From the NCBI RefSeq assembly GCF_900110145.1, contig NZ_FOCP01000001.1, positions 186,001 to 250,000 of the forward strand: a stretch of DNA of 64,000 bases, given 5' to 3'. The notes below the pieces were generated by a model that saw only the letters and a list, made by a program, of their open reading frames with translations, was not told where the DNA came from and did no database searches. Positions 9,510-18,325 of the stretch are shown here, piece after piece. The stretch's first letter is position 1. Each line of letters opens with the position of its first letter. A program made the translations under genes and the position numbers. Origin of the DNA: Nitrosomonas marina (lineage in GTDB: Bacteria; Pseudomonadota; Gammaproteobacteria; Burkholderiales; Nitrosomonadaceae).

Positions 9510-10214
9510 ATGATACAGTTTATTTTGACAGTTTTTTTTCTTATCGCAACCACAGCAAATGCTGCAAGCAACTCGCCTGACGACATGTCAGAGCGCGTTA
9601 AATCCTGCACGATATGCCATGGTGAATCAGACCGTGCCGAGCAGCATGTTTACTATCCGCGCATAGGCGGCAAACCCGTGGGCTATCTGTACAACCAGTT
9701 ACGCAACTTCAGGGACGGTCGGCGCCATTATCAACCAATGGCCATACTGCTGGAGAATATGCCCGACGACTACCTGATGGATATCGCGCGTTATTTTTCA
9801 GCGCAGTCGCTGCCGGCGTATCAGCCGGAACGGCACAACTTGCAGCCTGATGAACGTGAAATGGCCGAAATGATGATTTTTTCAGGTGATTCTGACAGGG
9901 ATATTCCGGCATGCAGCGACTGCCACGGCCGCGCATTGATGGGAAAAGCGCCTTTTATTCCAGGGCTGCTGGGTTTGCCGCGTGCGTATCTGTCCGCTCA
10001 GTTTGGCAGTTGGCGCAACGGTGGACTGGTTCGTGGCCAGGTATCCGACTGTATGTCGAAGATAGCGGAAAAGCTGACAGACCGCGAAATCATCGCGATT
10101 GCAAAGTGGTTGTCAATTCAGGAAGCATCCGACAGCCCGGAACCGGCGGGAAGCCTGTCCCCCGAACTGGCGCATCGTTGCAGCAGTATTGTTGAAGCGG
10201 AGATTTCATCATGA
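9510..10214 (+). CDS. Diheme cytochrome c, periplasmic
   Basis: 234 residues from ATG 9510; the start gives a clean signal peptide (MIQFILTVFFLIATTANA). Two heme-binding CxxCH motifs are visible, CTICHG near residue 35 and CSDCHG near 135, each in a separate c-type fold with downstream Met-rich loops (YQPMAILLENMPDDY; CMSKIAEKLTD). The layout resembles cytochrome c4/c553-type electron carriers. It begins 16 bases after the porin stop and overlaps the next gene's ATG by four bases, so the three genes form an operon. It likely passes electrons between the triheme partner and a terminal oxidase; that role is inference. Confidence 0.9.
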   Translation: MIQFILTVFFLIATTANAASNSPDDMSERVKSCTICHGESDRAEQHVYYPRIGGKPVGYLYNQLRNFRDGRRHYQPMAILLENMPDDYLMDIARYFSAQSLPAYQPERHNLQPDEREMAEMMIFSGDSDRDIPACSDCHGRALMGKAPFIPGLLGLPRAYLSAQFGSWRNGGLVRGQVSDCMSKIAEKLTDREIIAIAKWLSIQEASDSPEPAGSLSPELAHRCSSIVEAEISS

Positions 10215-11509
10215 ACGATTTCACAACCTTGACCGACAGACTTGAAAAGCTGGCTGCGCATTTGGTAACGGGCACTGTATTGCTGTTTCTTGCAACAGGC
10301 ACCGCTGCATATGGTGATTTTGACGATCCGTTCGATCGTGCCGGACTTGATTCGCAGCAGCAGCGCGGCGCATATCTGACACGCGCCGGTAACTGCATGG
10401 GATGCCATACCGCTCGCGGCGGACAACCGTTTGCAGGCGGACGCCGCCTGACCACCGCATTTGGCGTTTTCGTCACACCTAATATCACACCCGATGAAGA
10501 GACGGGAATCGGTAACTGGACCGAAGCGGATTTCTGGCAGGCTTTGCATGAAGGCAAATCGCCCGATGGCCAGTTGCTTTATCCTGCATTTCCCTACACC
10601 GAATACACCAAAGTGACCCGGCAGGACGCCAACGCGATATTTGCCTATTTGCAGTCGCTGCCCGTAATCAGGCAAACCAACCCGCCACATGCCATTCGTT
10701 TTCCGTATAATTTCAGGCCACTGCTGCATATCTGGCGCGCGCTGTACTTCACCCCTGGCGAGTATGTACCCGACTCATCGAAAACAACACAGTGGAACCG
10801 CGGCGCTTATCTGGTACAGGGGCTGGGACACTGTAATGCCTGCCATACCAACCGCAGCCTGCTCGGGGGTGCGGACAATGAACTGGCCGGCGGACAGATT
10901 ATGGGCATGAACTGGTACGCGCCCTCGTTGACATCGCATCTCGAGGCCGGCAGCAGTGACTGGACCATTGATGAAATTGTGGCGCTGCTGTCCATCGGCA
11001 TTACAGACCGCGCGGTGGCTTCAGGGCCGATGGCTACGATTATCCGGCAAAGCCTGCAGCATCTTTCAAAGGAGGACCTGCGCGCCATGGCTGAGTACCT
11101 GCAATCCATATCGGACAGCAAATCGGATTATGCGGCGGCTTCGGCCGCACCTGCGCCGATCAGCGCATACAGCAGCCTGATGCATGGAGAGCAACTGTAT
11201 CAAACCCACTGCCAGGACTGCCACGGCGTCTCGGGAGAAGGCGTGCCAGGTATTTACCCGCCGCTGGCAGGAAACCGCGGCGTAGTCATGACATCACCGC
11301 TCAATACCATTCGCAGCATTCTGGAAGGCGGTTACCCTGCCACGACCAAAGGGAACCCGCGTCCTTACGGTATGCCGCCTTTTCAGCAGATTCTGCACGA
11401 CTACGAGATCGCGAATCTGGTGTCATATATCAGAAACGCCTGGGGTAACAGCGCGGACAGAGTCACAGTGTATGACGTGGAACAGAGCAGGCGTATCGGA
11501 GTTGAGTGA
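10211..11509 (+). CDS. Triheme cytochrome c (alcohol-dehydrogenase subunit type)
   Basis: 432 residues with three CxxCH sites: CMGCH near 63, CNACH near 210 and CQDCH near 335. An N-terminal hydrophobic segment (TGTVLLFLATGTAAYG) acts as signal or anchor. The arrangement, including FGVFVTPNITPDEETGIGNW and FPYTEYTKVTRQDANAIFAY, is that of the cytochrome subunit of membrane alcohol/aldehyde dehydrogenases. No dehydrogenase gene accompanies it here, so the electron donor is unknown. The ATGA overlap with the diheme gene indicates translational coupling. A rho-independent terminator follows at 11584. Confidence 0.9.
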   Translation: MNDFTTLTDRLEKLAAHLVTGTVLLFLATGTAAYGDFDDPFDRAGLDSQQQRGAYLTRAGNCMGCHTARGGQPFAGGRRLTTAFGVFVTPNITPDEETGIGNWTEADFWQALHEGKSPDGQLLYPAFPYTEYTKVTRQDANAIFAYLQSLPVIRQTNPPHAIRFPYNFRPLLHIWRALYFTPGEYVPDSSKTTQWNRGAYLVQGLGHCNACHTNRSLLGGADNELAGGQIMGMNWYAPSLTSHLEAGSSDWTIDEIVALLSIGITDRAVASGPMATIIRQSLQHLSKEDLRAMAEYLQSISDSKSDYAAASAAPAPISAYSSLMHGEQLYQTHCQDCHGVSGEGVPGIYPPLAGNRGVVMTSPLNTIRSILEGGYPATTKGNPRPYGMPPFQQILHDYEIANLVSYIRNAWGNSADRVTVYDVEQSRRIGVE

Positions 11510-11583
11510 TGTTTGAAACATCACGGACGGGCGCTGGATCTTCGGAAACCAGTGTGAATCGCAGGTGTTTCAGGATTTGAAGC

Positions 11584-11605
11584 ACCATATTTTCATATGG
11601 TTTTT
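11584..11605 (+). terminator. Rho-independent terminator of the cytochrome operon
   Basis: Stem ACCATAT / ATATGGT with loop TTTC followed by a T-run, 75 bases past the triheme cytochrome stop. On the other strand it could also end transcription of the metallophosphoesterase gene. Confidence 0.8.
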
Positions 11606-11630
11606 AGCCAAATACACTGAAATTCAGCCT

Positions 11631-12086
11631 TTATGCTATTAGCTGCGTTTCATGGGCTATTCCCGATTTGCTGATATAGAGCTTTCCAAGCGCTACAGGC
11701 AACCTGAACCGACGGGGACCAGCGCTGCCCGGGTTGAAATACAACACTCCCTCCCTGATTTCGGAGCTGGGCATATGTGAGTGCCCGAAGACAACAGCAT
11801 CAAATCCTGCTGCGACCGGGTCGAGATCGATTTCATCAATATTGTGAATCATGTAAATCAATTTTTCATCCGCTTCCACCAATTCAGTCTTTGGGAACTG
11901 ATCTCCGAACGTTCCCCTGTCAATATTCCCACGAATGGCAACGACAGGGCAGACACTCCGCAAATCCCGAATGACATCGCCCGACCCGATGTCGCCCGCG
12001 TGTACGATGATATCTGAACCGGAAAGATATTCCAAAGCTTCCGGACGAACAAGACCATGGGTATCCGAGATGACGCCGATTATCAT
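11631..12086 (-). CDS. YfcE/MJ0936-type metallophosphoesterase
   Basis: 151 residues with all five calcineurin-like blocks: DTHG (8-11), HAGDIGS (about 31-37), GNID (about 54-57), a histidine near MIHN and GHSH (about 98-101), which bind two metal ions. The length and the closing NPGSAGPRRF fit the small YfcE family, cytosolic phosphodiesterases with artificial substrates known but physiological ones uncertain. The ATG at 12086 has no ribosome-binding site, because 4 bases upstream the sequence becomes the end of a dispersed repeat copy. Confidence 0.9.
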   Translation of the reverse strand: MIIGVISDTHGLVRPEALEYLSGSDIIVHAGDIGSGDVIRDLRSVCPVVAIRGNIDRGTFGDQFPKTELVEADEKLIYMIHNIDEIDLDPVAAGFDAVVFGHSHMPSSEIREGVLYFNPGSAGPRRFRLPVALGKLYISKSGIAHETQLIA

Positions 12087-12090
12087 TTTT

Positions 12091-12254
12091 TAGGGTCAAG
12101 TCTATTTATTAATTATATTCTCTACTTCAGACATTAGCTGGATCAGATCTTTGATCCAAATCCGGATTTTATCAATCTTTCAATCAATAATGGACATGGT
12201 ATAAAAGTAAACATATCATATTTTTATTATTAATCAACAGATTTGATATCACTT
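12091..12254. repeat. REPIN-like element, copy A
   Basis: Left end TAGGGTCAAGTCTATTTATT at 12091 and right end AACAGATTTGATATCACTTG at about 12235-12254; the middle has diverged from other copies. It abuts the metallophosphoesterase start codon. Confidence 0.7.
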
Positions 12255-12444
12255 GATAAGCATATCGATTTACCAGTCACTACTGTTTTTCAACATCTAA
12301 AAGGAGCCATACTACGCAGACTGACTGGACCACGTATGCATCACGCTGACGCGCATGGACAGTTTCTTGTATATCACTAGCAGCACAATTTTTACTCGAC
12401 ATCCAAAAACAAAAAAAATCAACCGACTAAAAGGAGAAAAAATC

Positions 12445-13251
12445 GTGGCCTATGTCAAGCCGGAAGAAATCGTTGAAAACATGCTGCAGACTGGCGCCAG
12501 TAAAACCGGCTTATCGGTCAAGAATCTGTTATTGCGTGGTTTTCTTGCCGGCGCTTTTCTCGGTTATGCTACAACACTGGCCATTCTGGCGGCAACACAA
12601 ACCGGTCTCGGTATTGTCGGCGCCCTGATTTTTCCGGTTGGTTTTGTCATGATTGTATTGCTTGGCCTTGAACTGGCAACAGGTAATATTGCACTTATAC
12701 CGATCGCTGTCAAAGATAGGCGAACACATATCGGCGCTTTACTCTATAACTGGTACTGGGTATTAATCGGCAACCTGGTCGGCGGAGTCAGCTATGCCTT
12801 TCTTTATACGATCGTCACAACGAAAATGGGACAAATTGATCCGACAACGATTGCCGCTGCACAACGTCTGATCGATATCGCTGAGAACAAAACACTGGGT
12901 TACGCACAATACGGTTTTGTTGGCACTATCACAGCCTTTACCAGTGCACTGTTATGCAACTGGATGGTTACACTGGGCGCTGTCATGGCCCTCACATCAA
13001 CCACTACAACTGGAAAAATCGCGGCCATGTGGCTACCCATCATGACTTTCTTTGCCCTGGGCTACGAACACGCCATTGTCAATATGTTTTTAATTCCAGC
13101 CGGCATCATGCTGGGCGGAAATATCACAATTGCCGACTGGTGGTTATGGAATGGTTTACCGGTCATTGCCGGTAATATTGTCGGTGGCATGCTCTTTACC
13201 GGTTTTATGCTGTATTGGGCTTATAATACCCGCAAAAAGAAATCTTATTAA
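12445..13251 (+). CDS. Formate/nitrite transporter (FNT) family channel
   Basis: 268 residues from GTG 12445, selected because AAAAGGAG precedes it; an upstream ATG at 12355 would add a tail with no family resemblance. Six hydrophobic spans are evident. FNT signatures include GAFLGYATTLAILAA, the LGLELATGNIALIPI loop (constriction region), NWYWVLIGNLVGG, LCNWMVTLGAVMA and the central histidine in FALGYEHAIVNMFLIP. FNT proteins are inner-membrane pentameric channels for formate, nitrite or hydrosulfide. In an ammonia oxidiser nitrite would be the natural substrate, but the sequence alone does not decide this. Confidence 0.92.
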   Translation: MAYVKPEEIVENMLQTGASKTGLSVKNLLLRGFLAGAFLGYATTLAILAATQTGLGIVGALIFPVGFVMIVLLGLELATGNIALIPIAVKDRRTHIGALLYNWYWVLIGNLVGGVSYAFLYTIVTTKMGQIDPTTIAAAQRLIDIAENKTLGYAQYGFVGTITAFTSALLCNWMVTLGAVMALTSTTTTGKIAAMWLPIMTFFALGYEHAIVNMFLIPAGIMLGGNITIADWWLWNGLPVIAGNIVGGMLFTGFMLYWAYNTRKKKSY

Positions 13252-13414
13252 TGACGCTATACAACCCATACCCAGCCTGTAATCTTTAAAACTCAAAATG
13301 TATCAGTAGCAATACTTGGCAGAAAAATTAACCGCACATGAAATATTTAATAAAAACAAGGATTTGCTATCATTAACAAACGAGTTTGTTTTTTTGCCGT
13401 TGAAAGCACACAGC

Positions 13415-14212
13415 TCACCATGCATACATGCTCGATTTTTTGTTCATGATAGTCAGCCCATATCTCTCTGTACAAGGTGTCTTTGCCACGCCGTAGCACA
13501 CATGCAATGGCAAAAGGTGCTCTTCTCTCGGATGGCAATAACGCGCACCGGGCGCCTCTTCCCATAGAACCAGCAATTCACTTCTCTGCTCCTCTGAGTA
13601 CCCCCTATCAACACAAACGGTCTGCAGCCAATTCTCAAATTTTTCGTTAAGCTGGTCTGGTTCCACGGTATCAGGCGCAAAAAAAGTTTTCAAATTATGA
13701 AAAGAGAAACCGGAACCCATGACCAGCACATTCTGTTTATGCAGATCCCTCAACGCGGATCCGATCTTAATATGCCGGGAGGGGTTCAGTGTGTTAACCA
13801 AAGAAACCTGGACACACGGCATGTCAGCATCGGGATACATGATCTTGAGAGGGACAAAGACGCCATGATCGAATCCCCGGATTTCGTCCAGGCGCGCATC
13901 GATTTCCTCGTTTGCAAACAAACGGAATATTTCCCCAGCCAATGCAGGCTCACCTGGACACGGATATTGAATTTGATATGACCCAGGTGGAAACCCGTAG
14001 TAGTCGTAAATTAATGGTGGATTTCTTGCCGCGGTAATTGTAGGGACCTGTTCTTCCCAATGCGCGCTGAACACCACTATCGCCTCCGGCCTGGGCATGG
14101 TTTCAGCAATACGCTGCAGGTATGCCACCATTTCATCGTGCCGCAGATCTCCCAGCAATGGCAACGGCCCTCCGCCATGGGATATATACAGGGATTTGGG
14201 CAATGTCATCAT
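13415..14212 (-). CDS. LigB-type extradiol dioxygenase (4,5-DOPA dioxygenase-like)
   Basis: 265 residues of the class III extradiol dioxygenase fold. Metal-binding and catalytic residues are seen in ISHGGGP (residues 10-16), FSAHWEE (about 48-54) and GFDHGVFVPLKIMYP (about 113-127), with GSGFSFHNL further on; the pattern matches the YgiD/DODA branch. Such enzymes open catechol-type rings with Fe or Zn. The start is ATG 14212 or 14209; neither has a ribosome-binding site, since the left end of the RAYT element begins directly upstream. Confidence 0.88.
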   Translation of the reverse strand: MMTLPKSLYISHGGGPLPLLGDLRHDEMVAYLQRIAETMPRPEAIVVFSAHWEEQVPTITAARNPPLIYDYYGFPPGSYQIQYPCPGEPALAGEIFRLFANEEIDARLDEIRGFDHGVFVPLKIMYPDADMPCVQVSLVNTLNPSRHIKIGSALRDLHKQNVLVMGSGFSFHNLKTFFAPDTVEPDQLNEKFENWLQTVCVDRGYSEEQRSELLVLWEEAPGARYCHPREEHLLPLHVCYGVAKTPCTERYGLTIMNKKSSMYAW

Positions 14213-15240
14213 GCTAAAACAAATCTATTCATTAATTTTCTTCTCTACCTCGTGCACCAATTCTGTCAACCCTGCATCTTCACAAATCTGCCGCTCAAAT
14301 CTGGCGACCGAACCTGACACACTGCCATAGTGACTGAAGCCAAAGGCTGTTGCTATCTCATTCAGTGACAAGCCTGCAAATTTACGGCAGCAATAAATTC
14401 CTGCAGACCGCGCGTGATTCTTCATTCCACGCCCCCGTACCGCCTGCAATATTTCTTTTTCAGGAGAGGCAAATACAAGTGAAACAGCCTGGATAATGGC
14501 TGAGATTGAGGGAACTGGTCTGAGTTTCTTTATTTCCGGTATTTCCGCATTGACTGGCAACCTGGAACAAATTGATTCTCTGAAACTGTCACTGCCCATT
14601 ACAGCGGGTAATTTATTTTTGCTATAAAACAGCTGCGTTTCTTCATCAACGCCCTTTTCAACAAATAACCGGTAAGATCTCCGCCGTTGCTGCCGCCCTA
14701 GCATATTCAGTAAAAAATTTGTATGCAGCCACTTCGGCATTGCTGTAGTACTTATATAAAACCGGTAGCTGGACCATTGGTACATTTTGGCTGAAGAAGT
14801 CATACCGGCTACAACAGGATTCAAATGAATATACCGGCTTACATTTAACAAATAAGCATCCGGTTCGATAAGGATTGCCTTGTAGCGCCCGCGAAATAAT
14901 GGACCGTCGGTAGCTTCCAAACGGTTATGGCGTTGCGTGTAAACACCATTCAGATGCCGCATCGCCCGTTGCAGGTTACCTTCAGGCGTATGGACCAATA
15001 AGTGATAATGGTTATCCATTAAGCAAAATCCGTGAATTTCTACACGAAACATCTTGCTTATCTGAAACAGCAATTCCAAAAAAAACATACGGTGCGTATC
15101 GCTGCTGAAAATATTGCGATAACCTGCTCCCCGGTTCATTACATGATACCAGGCGTTTGGGTATTCAATTCTTAGCGGACGGGACATAAACGAAAAAATA
15201 CCATAAAATTTATTATAAATAAACAGACTTGACCCTAATT
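14213..15240. mobile_element. RAYT transposase unit with REPIN-like ends (copy B)
   Basis: The transposase gene is enclosed by the ends found in the short dispersed copies: left ACAAATCTATTCATTAATT (from about 14219) and right AACAGACTTGACCCTAATT (15222-15240). Similarity to the short copies extends about 45 bases in from the left end (for example GCACCAATTCTGTCAA) and about 50 from the right. The short copies therefore look like internally deleted derivatives of such a unit. Confidence 0.7.
14225..15187 (-). CDS. REP-associated tyrosine (Y1) transposase, RAYT
   Basis: 320 residues from ATG 15187 (MSRPLRIEYPNAWYHVMNRG, the classic RAYT start; the frame runs further upstream but not as this family). 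Motifs: HVMNRG, the metal-binding His pair in DNHYHLLVHTPEGNLQRAM, PLFRGRYKAILIE, and the catalytic Tyr helix YLLNVSRYIHLNPV. The C-terminal part contains a DnaA-type helix-turn-helix (IYCCRKFAGLSLNEIATAFG). RAYTs are single-copy HUH nucleases that mobilise REP/REPIN sequences. The gene's last codons (ELVHEVEKKINE) lie within the element's left end and have counterparts in the short copies. Confidence 0.93.
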   Translation of the reverse strand: MSRPLRIEYPNAWYHVMNRGAGYRNIFSSDTHRMFFLELLFQISKMFRVEIHGFCLMDNHYHLLVHTPEGNLQRAMRHLNGVYTQRHNRLEATDGPLFRGRYKAILIEPDAYLLNVSRYIHLNPVVAGMTSSAKMYQWSSYRFYISTTAMPKWLHTNFLLNMLGRQQRRRSYRLFVEKGVDEETQLFYSKNKLPAVMGSDSFRESICSRLPVNAEIPEIKKLRPVPSISAIIQAVSLVFASPEKEILQAVRGRGMKNHARSAGIYCCRKFAGLSLNEIATAFGFSHYGSVSGSVARFERQICEDAGLTELVHEVEKKINE

Positions 15241-15350
15241 CCTTTAGAGGAGTTAGTGTTTTGTAGCTAACAGACGCCGATGGCAGAACTGTATTAACGT
15301 ACCAAATGTGGCAACTTTGAGTGACCACGAATTAATACAGGAGAATTCAC

Positions 15351-15737
15351 ATGAAAGTAATTTCACCACGTACACACGGTTATCTTGATTTTTTGACTGT
15401 TGTTATATTTTTACTCGCCCCAATAGTATTAGGATTAAGTGAGTTACCAGCAATTCTTGCTTATAGCCTGGCCGTCGTTCATTTGATTGTTACATTGACT
15501 TCTGATTTTCCCTTTGGGATAGTCAAGTTGATTCCATTTACCATTCATGGCTGGATTGAGCGCCTGGTCGGACCCTCACTAATTGCCTTACCTTTCATTT
15601 TTGGCTTTGCCACTGACGAAATCGCGAGAAATTTTTATATCGGCATGGGTATTGTGATTATCGCTGTTGGTATTCTCACAGACTATCAGGGCCAGCCCAG
15701 ACAAAGAGGCGGTATTGAAAAAGTAAAAACACAATAA
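15351..15737 (+). CDS. Small four-span membrane protein
   Basis: 128 residues with about four hydrophobic segments (FLTVVIFLLAPIVLGLS; AYSLAVVHLIVTL; LVGPSLIALPFIFGF; IGMGIVIIAVGILTDY). Short polar motifs (PRTHGYLDFLT; PFTIHGWIERLVGP) contain histidines near membrane faces. It resembles SPW-repeat-type membrane proteins of unknown function. ATG 15351 follows AGGAGAATTCAC. A 12-bp-stem hairpin follows the stop. It lies just beyond the RAYT element's right end. Confidence 0.75.
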   Translation: MKVISPRTHGYLDFLTVVIFLLAPIVLGLSELPAILAYSLAVVHLIVTLTSDFPFGIVKLIPFTIHGWIERLVGPSLIALPFIFGFATDEIARNFYIGMGIVIIAVGILTDYQGQPRQRGGIEKVKTQ

Positions 15738-15751
15738 GACAATTCGACCAT

Positions 15752-15787
15752 GGTTTTACCCGGGTCAGTGCTTTTCCGGGTAAAGCC
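15752..15787 (+). terminator. Strong hairpin after the membrane protein gene
   Basis: Stem TTTACCCGG (15755-15763) with CCGGGTAAA (15776-15784), extended by three further pairs outwards including a G-T. No T-run follows, so it may be rho-assisted or merely structural. Confidence 0.5.
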
Positions 15788-15836
15788 ACATAACTAAAAC
15801 TAAAAACCAATACTAATGAGCAAGTCTAATAATTAA

Positions 15837-15994
15837 TGGTCAAGTCTATGTATTAATTCATTCCCAAATTTTTGCATCAATTCCGCCATGCGCCAATCGG
15901 GCATCTTGTTTATGACATCGATCAAAAGCAGGTGGGCACAAACCAGAAAACTTCATAGATCTATTATTTAAAAACAGATTTAACACTTATTTTT
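15837..15994. repeat. REPIN-like element, copy C
   Basis: Left end ATGGTCAAGTCTATGTATTA, core with CCAATCGGGCATCTTG, GATCAAAAGCAGGTGGG and AAACCAGAAAA, right end AAAACAGATTTAACACTTAT. A second left-end fragment (GAGCAAGTCTAATAATTAAT) lies directly before it, suggesting nested insertion. Confidence 0.8.
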
Positions 15995-16000
15995 ACAATT

Positions 16001-16019
16001 GAGAATAGTTATCATAATT
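16001..16019 (+). promoter_or_regulatory. Fur-box-like sequence
   Basis: GAGAATAGTTATCATAATT matches the 19-bp Fur consensus (GATAATGATAATCATTATC) at about 13 positions. No clear iron-regulated gene follows, so its target is unclear. Confidence 0.4.
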
Positions 16020-16039
16020 ATTTGCAATTGCAAATAATT
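16016..16039. promoter_or_regulatory. 24-bp perfect palindrome
   Basis: AATTATTTGCAA followed immediately by its reverse complement TTGCAAATAATT, overlapping the Fur-box-like site. It looks like an operator for a dimeric regulator. Confidence 0.5.
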
Positions 16040-16166
16040 GTAGTTATACTGCTCCTGCATTCATTAAGCGTGTTCCTTTTACTGCAAAAAAGACCGCACC
16101 AACCAGCGCAACGTGACTGCGTAGCCGGATGGTTGGAACAGATAAAGTTATGCTGCAGACCTCCTC

Positions 16167-16234
16167 GGCACATCACTTGTTATACATCCTTTCATCGTTC
16201 CCCCATTTCTTGCATGGGCCACAAGTGATGTGCC
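16167..16234. repeat. 14-bp inverted repeat with 40-base loop
   Basis: GGCACATCACTTGT (16167-16180) and its exact complement ACAAGTGATGTGCC (16221-16234). No gene of convincing quality lies in 15995-16620 apart from this structure, the palindrome and a repeat end; two 68-codon frames there lack ribosome-binding sites and recognisable content. Confidence 0.55.
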
Positions 16235-16470
16235 TTTATTCCGTATAAAGCGGAAACTACCCTTTGACCGATTCCATAGTTCAAGATACTGCGGTTTAAT
16301 TCCAAAATTCGATGGCGTTTTTTACAATCCTGTTCTGACACGCAAACCCGGCATTAACGGGCTTGTAGCATATACAACAATGCACAAAAATGTCTGGATC
16401 GCATTTAATTCACAAAAGCCAATCAACAGTAGATAGCATGCAGACAAATGCATATCATATTTATATTATT

Positions 16471-16492
16471 AACAAATAGACTTGACCCTAAT
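16471..16492. repeat. REPIN-like element, right end only (copy D)
   Basis: AACAAATAGACTTGACCCTA plus AT, preceded by CATATCATATTTATATTATT, which also precedes the right end of copy A. No matching left end was found within 160 bases. Confidence 0.6.
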
Positions 16493-16620
16493 CCTCTAAT
16501 CGCCTTGTTGCACTGACACCAAGGAAAACTACACTCATGGGAGCCTTAGTTTGTTGAAGAGGAAGTCCAACCGAGAGTTTAGCGAACGGGTGTCCGGCAA
16601 GCTAGAAGCTGATCTGGCTA

Positions 16621-18075
16621 TTACTTATTGTCCAAAGCAATCCACAACGACATAAATTTCCTCGCCATGTCGGCAATCTCAGCTTTCATCCGTTCATGTT
16701 TTTCATTGTCATTCTCATCGCCAATGGCTACTTGACGATCTTGCAAATAGAATTGCAGCCATCGTGTCGCCAGACTCAGGTACACTTTCATTAATGCACT
16801 TGGCTGTAGGTTGGAAGCTGGCTCGACACCTTTGCGGACGGTTTCATCCTTTATGAATTTTTCTTCAATCACACCATTGATGATGTGCTCTGCGACTGGT
16901 TCCGCTACGCGTCGACTTTTTACTGATGAATGTGCGTTGATGTAGGTAATTAACTGTTTCTTTAATTCCTTATACACATTCTCGTTACGAACAAAACTGA
17001 AATATCCGTGTAGGTCCTTAAGCAATTGAGACTGTCTATTGGAGGGTAATTGACGGTCCACGAATAAATGCATATGCAACCCTTCGTGGAAGAGCGTACG
17101 TGAAAGATAGGTCGTATCGCCTTTGGCCAAATGTGGCGTGATGACAATCTCCATAGCATATATTTTCTGGTTATTTGCGCCTGTTTTCGCATTGGTATTG
17201 GCAGTAAACTCCGCTTTGCTATGACCGCCTTTGGCGGTACCGACTTTAACTTCCAGCATAAATTCATAAACCGTAGTCGCGTTGCCATCCGTGTGCGTCT
17301 CTGTATGAACTTTATGACTTTTTCCATCTACTGGTGCTTTTGAAAGCATTTCTTGCACCAATTTAGGATCCCGCCCCTTGAGCAAGTCAACCGCTTTCCT
17401 GATATTCTTTACCGGATCAACCTGTTTATCTTTGTTGGGCTGACGTTGGACCCGATGGGCAGATGGATTATTGGTTCTGCCACCTCTGGTCTGCTGGATA
17501 ACGTGAGTCAGTTCATGCGCCAACAAGTGTTGGCCTGATTGAGTCTCGGGGGAATATTGACCATCGCCAAAAAAAATATCCTGACCTACCGTGTAAGCCT
17601 TGGCATTAATTGCTTCAGAAGAGTCATTTGCAGATTGGTCATTATGAATACAGACATTGCCAAGGCTTTGTCGAAAACGCGATTCCATCAAAATGCGAGT
17701 TTTTTTATCCAGGGGTTGGCCGGGTTGCTGCAGGGCTTGCTCAACGACCTGTGACACAGCATCTGACTCGATTATGTTTGAAGAAGGATTTACAGGAATA
17801 GTGGCATTTTCCATCCGCTGAAGAATTCTTGTCGCCGAGTTAGGGTTATTGCCGGTCACAATATCTGCAACCTGATCAGCTTCTTGCTCAAGTTTATTCG
17901 AATGAGTTTCTGAGGCATGTTTTGCTTGATGCGTGGAGGTATCCAGGAAACCGCCGTCGGTCAGTTGATGGCGCACGTCCTGCTGCTTTGGCCTGGTATA
18001 GGACGGAGAGCATTTAACTACCGGGCGTCGACTGAAGAGCGATTTGGAGCGACGCTTCCATGCAAAATCAGGCAT
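16621..18075 (-). CDS. DUF4157 (eCIS-core) protein with second HExxH peptidase domain
   Basis: 484 residues from ATG 18075, which has GGAGAAA 8 bases upstream; the frame extends to 18162 without a better start. A basic N-terminus precedes a short EADQVADIV leader (about 65-75) and a DUF4157 domain (about 120-195: MESRFRQSLGNVCIHND, AYTVGQDIFFGDGQYSP, LLAHELTHVIQQ), itself carrying HELTH. Further on, RTLFHEGLHMHLFVDR (HEGLH about 330-334) is a second zinc-peptidase-like motif in a separate C-terminal domain. DUF4157 marks eCIS-associated payloads, yet the structural eCIS operon ends over 15 kb away. It is probably a detached effector; toxicity is inferred, not shown. Confidence 0.85.
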   Translation of the reverse strand: MPDFAWKRRSKSLFSRRPVVKCSPSYTRPKQQDVRHQLTDGGFLDTSTHQAKHASETHSNKLEQEADQVADIVTGNNPNSATRILQRMENATIPVNPSSNIIESDAVSQVVEQALQQPGQPLDKKTRILMESRFRQSLGNVCIHNDQSANDSSEAINAKAYTVGQDIFFGDGQYSPETQSGQHLLAHELTHVIQQTRGGRTNNPSAHRVQRQPNKDKQVDPVKNIRKAVDLLKGRDPKLVQEMLSKAPVDGKSHKVHTETHTDGNATTVYEFMLEVKVGTAKGGHSKAEFTANTNAKTGANNQKIYAMEIVITPHLAKGDTTYLSRTLFHEGLHMHLFVDRQLPSNRQSQLLKDLHGYFSFVRNENVYKELKKQLITYINAHSSVKSRRVAEPVAEHIINGVIEEKFIKDETVRKGVEPASNLQPSALMKVYLSLATRWLQFYLQDRQVAIGDENDNEKHERMKAEIADMARKFMSLWIALDNK

Positions 18076-18235
18076 AAGTTTGTTTCTCCAGCGCGGCAGT
18101 TTGTGAAGTTTCAAATAACCGCCACGTCTATGGGATATACGAAAAATAAACGCCTTTTTCAAGTCTTGAAATTATCAGACACCCAAAATCCTGTCAAACT
18201 GTACAAATAAGTTTAGCGTCTTATCTGCTACCCTT

Positions 18236-18305
18236 AGGTGATGTGGGGGACACAAACAAGAAAATAACCTAGCTTCATTCCGATTGAACAAACTTGATCT
18301 TTTTT
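18236..18305. repeat. REPIN-like element, partial copy J
   Basis: Right half only: GGGGGACACAAACAAGAAAA then AACAAACTTGATCT, matching copies E and I. The left half is missing. Confidence 0.6.
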
Positions 18306-18325
18306 TGTAGCTGCGCAATCTCCCG

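Noticed and set aside
16022-16436. Two 68-codon frames as genes
   Set aside because: No ribosome-binding sites, odd composition, and they overlap the palindrome and inverted repeat.
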